In this document: in pieces, positions 60,428-64,000 of the stretch
How the letters are laid out: each line of letters opens with the position of its first letter
Position numbering within the stretch: position 1 is the first letter of the stretch
Assembly: GCF_014205165.1 (NCBI RefSeq)
Contig: NZ_JACHMZ010000001.1
Coordinates: 3,122,501-3,186,500, forward strand
Length of the DNA: 64,000 bases
Origin: Micromonospora carbonacea
GTDB lineage: Bacteria > Actinomycetota > Actinomycetes > Mycobacteriales > Micromonosporaceae
Direction of reading: 5' to 3'
The notes under the pieces: generated by a model
The model's input: the letters and a program-made list of their open reading frames with translations, nothing else
The model's database searches: none
What the model was told of the DNA's origin: nothing
Made by a program: the position numbers and the translations under genes

Positions 60428-62394
60428 CGGTTCGGGACCTCCTCGACGCGGTCGGTCAGCACGAGGGTGTGCGTGCCGGCGGTGAGCTGCTGGCTGGTGC
60501 TGTGCTGCTGGCCGTTCAGGTCACGCCAGCGCAGGTCGACGGTGACCGGGCCGCTGCTGGCCCCGAGGCCGAAGTGGACCTCGAAGCTGCGCTTGCCGGC
60601 GTGGCCGCTGCCGCCGTCGAGCTGGGAGATCTGCTTGCGGCCGTCCGGCGTGGTCACCGTGACGGTGGCGCCGTACGCCGGGGTGCAGAGCATCTGGCCC
60701 GCCGGGGCGCCGACCGCCGGCCGGTAGAGCCGCAGGTTCAGGAAGTTGCCCTTGCTGGGCGCGTCGTTGGTGTAGAAGGCGGGCGCCCCCCACTGCCGCG
60801 CCACCGCGAGGTCCAGCGCCCCGGTGCCCCGGGTGTCGGCCGTGGCGATGCCGCGGGTGGGGATCGGCACGTCCAGGCCGATCTCCTTGGTGATGTTGGC
60901 GAACTCGCCGCTCTTCGTGCGGGCGAAGAACGCCAGCGGCTGGTCGCCGGCGATGTCGTCACCGGGCTGGAGGTTCGGCCACATGGCCGGGTTGGACAGC
61001 AGGTCGTCGTTCATCATGGCCATCTCCTGCAGCCACGGCCACCGGTTGATCTTGCCCTTGACGAAGCCGAGGGTCTGCACGACCTCCAGGTCGCCGCTGT
61101 TGAGGAAGTCGCCGAACTTCACGTCCCAGCCCCAGCCGCTCCAGGCCATGCCCAGCGGGCGGGCCTCCTGGGTGAACGGGGCGACGCCCTTGCCCAGCTT
61201 GGCGAGCATGTCGCGCTCGTCGCGGGCCCGGTTGATCCAGACGAAGTTGCTCTCCTCCAGGCCCCAGGCCGTCGTGATGTTGGAGACCATCATGTCGAAG
61301 CTGCCGTTGCGGTCCAGGTCGCCGAAGTCGATGCCCATGCCCTTGAACGAGCCGTTGCCGAGCACGAACGACTTGGGCGTGGTGGGGGTGCGCTCGCCGA
61401 TGGCCGCCTTGAACTTGATGTGGCCGGGGGAGGAGACGTTGTGCAGCAGGTGGTTGTGGCCGAAGTCGTTGGCGACGTACACGTCCGGCAGCCCCCGGCC
61501 GGTCAGGTCGGCCGAGGCCAGGCCCAGCGTCCAGCCCGTGGACTTCTTGAACGGGACCGCCCCGCGCTCCGGCACGAAGCTCACCGACGGCGTGTCGCCG
61601 CTGGTCGCCGAGTGCCAGCGCAGCACGTGCAGGCCGCCGCCGTTGGTGGCGCTGGACAGGGTGTCGTTCATCTCGACGTTGTCCTGGCCCCGCGTGTTGA
61701 GCACGTCGGACTCGGGGAAGTAGTTGCCGATCACCACGTCCGGCTTGCCGTCGCCGTCGAGGTCGCTGACCAGGGAGGCGTTGGTGTGCCACTTGGGCCC
61801 GTGGTAACGGCCGTCGGGCGAGCTCTGCGGGAGCATCTCCTGGCGCTGGTACGTGGCGTTGGACACCGTCGTGGCGTCGGCCTTGCGCAGGAACAGGATC
61901 GGCACCCGGCCCCAGTAGGTGACCATCAGGTCCATCCGGCCGTCGAGGTTGTAGTCGCCCGGCACGCAGGCCATCGGCGCCATGGTGTCGTCGATCGGCA
62001 GCGGCGCCGGGTCGAGGATGAACGGCGCGAACTGGTCCTGCTTCGGCGCCGTGGGCGCGTAGGTGACCACCACGTGGTTGGTGCGGGTGTCCACGAAGCA
62101 CAGGCTGTTGGCGCGACCGTGGTCGGTGAGGTCGTTGAGCGCGATGCTCGCGCCGACCGACGAGATCCAGGCCCGGATCTTGTGGTACGTCGGGTTGACG
62201 TCCCGGATCGTCCTCTTCGGAAGCTGGTCGTAGCCGGCCGGGTAGGCGATCGCCTGCTCGGTGAAGCGGTACTTCGTAGCGGCTTCGTCGGCGCCGGCGA
62301 CCGACACGCGGCTGTCGATGATGAAAAAGAGCGAGGCCACGAGTAGAATCGCGACTATTCCGGGACTGAACGAGCGTGCGCGTTGACCCAGCAC
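60424..62394 (-). CDS. unbV: UnbV-like protein with FG-GAP/VCBS repeats and ASPIC/UnbV domain
   Basis: 656 residues. GTG start with AAGGAGA nine bases upstream. N-terminal signal anchor (GIVAILLVASLFFII, about 11-26) points to export or a membrane-tethered position. FG-GAP/VCBS-type repeats with calcium-loop motifs follow: DYNLDGRMDLMV, DLDGDGKPDVVIGN, DLTGRGLPDVYVANDFGHN, DLDRNGSFDMMVSN. An ASPIC/UnbV domain (about 555-645, LNLRLYRPAVGAP, GKRSFEVHFGLG) ends the protein. First gene of the core operon. The family is diagnostic for enediyne clusters; its reaction is not known. The leader carries a perfect hairpin. Confidence 0.94.
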   Translation of the reverse strand: MLGQRARSFSPGIVAILLVASLFFIIDSRVSVAGADEAATKYRFTEQAIAYPAGYDQLPKRTIRDVNPTYHKIRAWISSVGASIALNDLTDHGRANSLCFVDTRTNHVVVTYAPTAPKQDQFAPFILDPAPLPIDDTMAPMACVPGDYNLDGRMDLMVTYWGRVPILFLRKADATTVSNATYQRQEMLPQSSPDGRYHGPKWHTNASLVSDLDGDGKPDVVIGNYFPESDVLNTRGQDNVEMNDTLSSATNGGGLHVLRWHSATSGDTPSVSFVPERGAVPFKKSTGWTLGLASADLTGRGLPDVYVANDFGHNHLLHNVSSPGHIKFKAAIGERTPTTPKSFVLGNGSFKGMGIDFGDLDRNGSFDMMVSNITTAWGLEESNFVWINRARDERDMLAKLGKGVAPFTQEARPLGMAWSGWGWDVKFGDFLNSGDLEVVQTLGFVKGKINRWPWLQEMAMMNDDLLSNPAMWPNLQPGDDIAGDQPLAFFARTKSGEFANITKEIGLDVPIPTRGIATADTRGTGALDLAVARQWGAPAFYTNDAPSKGNFLNLRLYRPAVGAPAGQMLCTPAYGATVTVTTPDGRKQISQLDGGSGHAGKRSFEVHFGLGASSGPVTVDLRWRDLNGQQHSTSQQLTAGTHTLVLTDRVEEVPNR

Positions 62395-62416
62395 GGTACG
62401 GTCTCCTTACAACAGA

Positions 62417-62444
62417 GCCATCGGCTTCTGCCAAAGCCGATGGC
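62417..62444 (-). promoter_or_regulatory. Leader hairpin of the enediyne core operon
   Basis: Perfect 11-bp inverted repeat (62417-62427 with 62434-62444) and six-base loop, 22 bases before the unbV start and just upstream of its ribosome site. No T-tract on the minus strand. Could be an operator, an attenuation or mRNA-stability structure. Confidence 0.6.
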
Positions 62445-62978
62445 GCGAACAGGGCAGACGGCATCACCGCGGCGGTGTTCCACGGGCGGTCCCGGGGTGC
62501 TGCGCGGCAAGGGTGAGGGGAGTGTCGCCTGACGTCGGGGGCTTCGCGGCGCGACGGTCCGGCCGGCGGAAGATTGTTTCCCCGGCAATTATCCGTCGAC
62601 GCGGCGAATCTGTTTTCTGGCGTGCCTGGTTTCCTCCTGCGGCGGGCGGGAAAAGTGGATGCTCGGCGACCGGATCAGGCCAGGTTCATCGTGCGACGGT
62701 GGCGCCGGGGCGCGCTTCTTTCACATTGCTCCCGACGTTTTCGCAGGAAGCGGACGGTTTAGTTCGCGTATAGCGGACGATTTGACGCGTCGGATCCCTA
62801 TTGGTCGATCTCGCCGCGTTGACCCGCTGTGTCCACCCGCCGGCGCAAGACGGCAATATGGCGACTAACTGCCGCCGGCGCGATGGCTAGCGTGGGTGGC
62901 GGCGCTGCCCGAGGCGCCGCCCGGGCGTCGTCCTGCGGGACCGCCCCGCCCGGGACCCCGGGAAGAGAGGAAGTCGCC
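62445..62978. other. Divergent control region of the enediyne locus
   Basis: 534 bp upstream of both unbV and the small plus-strand gene, less GC-rich than the genes, no supported coding. Contains the direct repeats at 62751-62784. Promoters not certain. Confidence 0.55.
62751..62784. repeat. Direct repeats in the enediyne control region
   Basis: GCGGACGGTTT (62751-62761) and GCGGACGATTT (62774-62784), 10 of 11 matching, 23 bp apart, about two helical turns. Candidate activator binding half-sites. Confidence 0.45.
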
Positions 62979-63293
62979 GTGTCTGTCGAGGGATTCTGGA
63001 AGGTGGCCGTGGCCACCCCGTTCGGCGTCCGCCGCACCGAGCTGGAGCTGTTCAGCAAGGACGGTGTCCTGCAGGGCATCTCCCGCGGCGAGAAGGAGAC
63101 GCTCACCCTGAACGATCTCACGCTGGAGGGCAACCGGCTGTCCTGGTACCAGTCGATCAAGAAGCCGATGCGGATGGACCTGGCCTTCGACGTGACGATC
63201 GACGGCGACGAGATGACCGGCACCGCCAAGGGTGGGCCGATGCCGGCGGCGAAGGTCAGCGGCCACCGCGAGCCGGCCGCCCAGCCCGCCTGA
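62979..63293 (+). CDS. Small lipocalin-like beta protein
   Basis: 104 residues from a GTG with GAGAGGAAG seven bases upstream; a longer in-frame reading from 62829 lacks a ribosome site. Sequence pattern FWKVAVATPFGVRRTELELF, then RMDLAFDVTIDGDEMTGTAKGG near the end: alternating beta strands of the small family whose members read WTLxxxTPMGxxxxxLxL and end DGDTxxGxxKxG. No signal peptide. Function unknown; a ligand-binding or chaperone-like part in the enediyne locus is possible. It is the first gene of the plus-strand arm facing unbV. Confidence 0.72.
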   Translation: MSVEGFWKVAVATPFGVRRTELELFSKDGVLQGISRGEKETLTLNDLTLEGNRLSWYQSIKKPMRMDLAFDVTIDGDEMTGTAKGGPMPAAKVSGHREPAAQPA

Positions 63294-63398
63294 GCCGCCG
63301 CCCGCAGGCCGGCCGCCCCCGTCCGTCCGGCGGGGGCGGCGGGCCGCCGGCAGGACCCGGATTCGTCCTTCGGCGGCACCATCCGACCTGGATATGTA

Positions 63399-63427
63399 TT
63401 GACTTAAGTGCATTTATCCACAATGGT
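63399..63427 (+). promoter_or_regulatory. Possible promoter/operator before the flavin monooxygenase
   Basis: TTGACT at 63399-63404 inside an imperfect palindrome around CTTAAG (TTGACTTAAGTGCA), a shape often seen in MarR-type operators. The -10 (AATGGT after 17 bases) is weak. Confidence 0.35.
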
Positions 63428-63453
63428 CATGGGTACTCGACGCGGGAGCAACC

Positions 63454-64000
63454 ATGACCGACTTGCCAGAGGGCACCGAGCACCACCGTTACCTGATCAT
63501 CGGCGCCGGCCCGGCCGGCCTTCAGCTGAGCTACTACCTCCAGCAGGCCGGCAGCGACTACCTGACGCTGGAGCGCGCGGCCGAACCCGGCGAGTTCTTC
63601 CGCCGCTTCCCCCGCCACCGCAAACTGATCTCCCTGAACAAGGTGCACACCACGAGCACCGACCCCGAGATCCGGCTGCGCTGGGACTGGAACTCGCTGC
63701 TGCACACCCCGGCCGACCTGCCGTTCGCCGACTACAGCCGGGAGTACTTCCCCTCCGCCGACGACATGGTCCGCTACCTTGGCGACTTCGCCCGCCACCA
63801 CGGCCTCGCCGTCCGCTACGACACGGCCGTCGAGCTGGTCACCAAGACCGACGACGGCTTCCTCGTGCGCGCCGGCGGTCGGCTGCTGCACGCCGACTGC
63901 GTGGTGTGGGCCGCCGGCTGGGGCCGGCCCAACATCCCCGACGTGCGCGGCATCGAGCACGCGATCGGCTACGAGGACATGTCCACCGACCCGGCCGACT
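63454..64000 (+). CDS. FAD-dependent monooxygenase (flavin-containing monooxygenase-like), 3' end outside window
   Basis: 182 residues seen, running off the right edge. GAGPAGLQLSYYLQQAG (about 14-30) is the GxGxxG FAD fold. FFRRFPRHRKLISLNK (about 49-64) and CVVWAAGWGRPNIPD (about 149-163, ATG-like second motif) fit the FMO/Baeyer-Villiger-type class. ATG start 160 bp after the small lipocalin-like gene. As it follows the enediyne genes directly it is likely a tailoring oxygenase, possibly fed by NADPH rather than the separate flavin reductase. Completeness cannot be judged. Confidence 0.85.
   Translation, partial: MTDLPEGTEHHRYLIIGAGPAGLQLSYYLQQAGSDYLTLERAAEPGEFFRRFPRHRKLISLNKVHTTSTDPEIRLRWDWNSLLHTPADLPFADYSREYFPSADDMVRYLGDFARHHGLAVRYDTAVELVTKTDDGFLVRAGGRLLHADCVVWAAGWGRPNIPDVRGIEHAIGYEDMSTDPAD

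Noticed and set aside
1..64000. Insertion sequences, prophage genes, CRISPR arrays, rRNA or tRNA genes
   Set aside because: None seen on either strand: no transposase or integrase motifs, no regularly spaced repeats outside genes, no rRNA-like stretches.

Overview
This 64 kb window is very GC-rich DNA with strong G/C bias at third codon positions. It has many GTG and TTG starts, chains of genes overlapping by four bases (GTGA or ATGA), and secreted cell-wall hydrolases. This points to an actinomycete, most likely Micromonosporaceae (Micromonospora or a close relative). That placement is inference from gene content and base composition; there is no rRNA in the window. I see no rRNA, tRNA, CRISPR array, insertion sequence or prophage.

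Layout. 1-6.4 kb: the 3' end of a GH42 beta-galactosidase, then a lipid-binding protein, an MMPL exporter and an OmpR/histidine-kinase pair in one tight run. 6.4-8.8 kb: a stand-alone kynureninase and a divergent AraC-type regulator. 8.9-14.9 kb: a six-gene minus-strand operon equivalent to the uncharacterised STM4011-STM4015 neighbourhood first seen in Salmonella. It encodes two radical SAM enzymes, an alkaline-phosphatase-superfamily hydrolase, an ATP-grasp protein and two leucine-rich-repeat-like paralogues. It is the best candidate here for an undescribed system. 15-25.3 kb: mostly exported or envelope genes (two M15-like and one M23 wall hydrolase, two of them with long repeat tails, a DivIVA-like coiled-coil protein, a CBM2 protein, a small crystallin-like secreted protein), plus a bacterial PARG and a cation exchanger. 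25.4-44.4 kb: metabolic and regulatory genes. These are a BASS symporter, a cysteine-desulfurase-like enzyme, an inositol monophosphatase, a flavin hydroxylase, a DUF899 protein, an XRE regulator, an alpha/beta hydrolase, an ECF42-type sigma factor with its DGPF partner, a degenerate SDR, an MFS exporter, a GMC oxidoreductase, TetR with a carotenoid oxygenase, and a His-rich membrane protein with CopC.

44.5-64 kb: an enediyne natural-product locus that continues past the right edge. It carries the complete five-gene warhead cassette: iterative PKS (KS-AT-ACP-KR-DH-PPTase), hot-dog thioesterase, UnbV, UnbU and UnbL. Around these sit a cytochrome P450, a flavin reductase, two AhpD-like proteins, an AraC-type regulator, an epimerase, a DinB-fold protein, a small lipocalin-like protein and a flavin monooxygenase cut by the window end. 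UnbV-UnbU-PKS-thioesterase-flavin reductase form one co-directional chain on the minus strand. UnbL and the P450 form a short plus-strand operon converging on it. The PKS and thioesterase are expected to make the linear polyene precursor, which the Unb proteins and oxidases would turn into the core. No obvious self-resistance gene is visible.

Regulation that can be read directly includes a TTGACA-N17-TACCTT promoter with a GTAAC-type operator (carotenoid oxygenase), a 14/15-matching operator shared by an XRE gene and an MFS gene, a 22-bp palindrome between the AhpD-like genes, and a perfect hairpin in the leader of the enediyne operon. Most convergent gene pairs are separated by perfect GC-rich hairpins.
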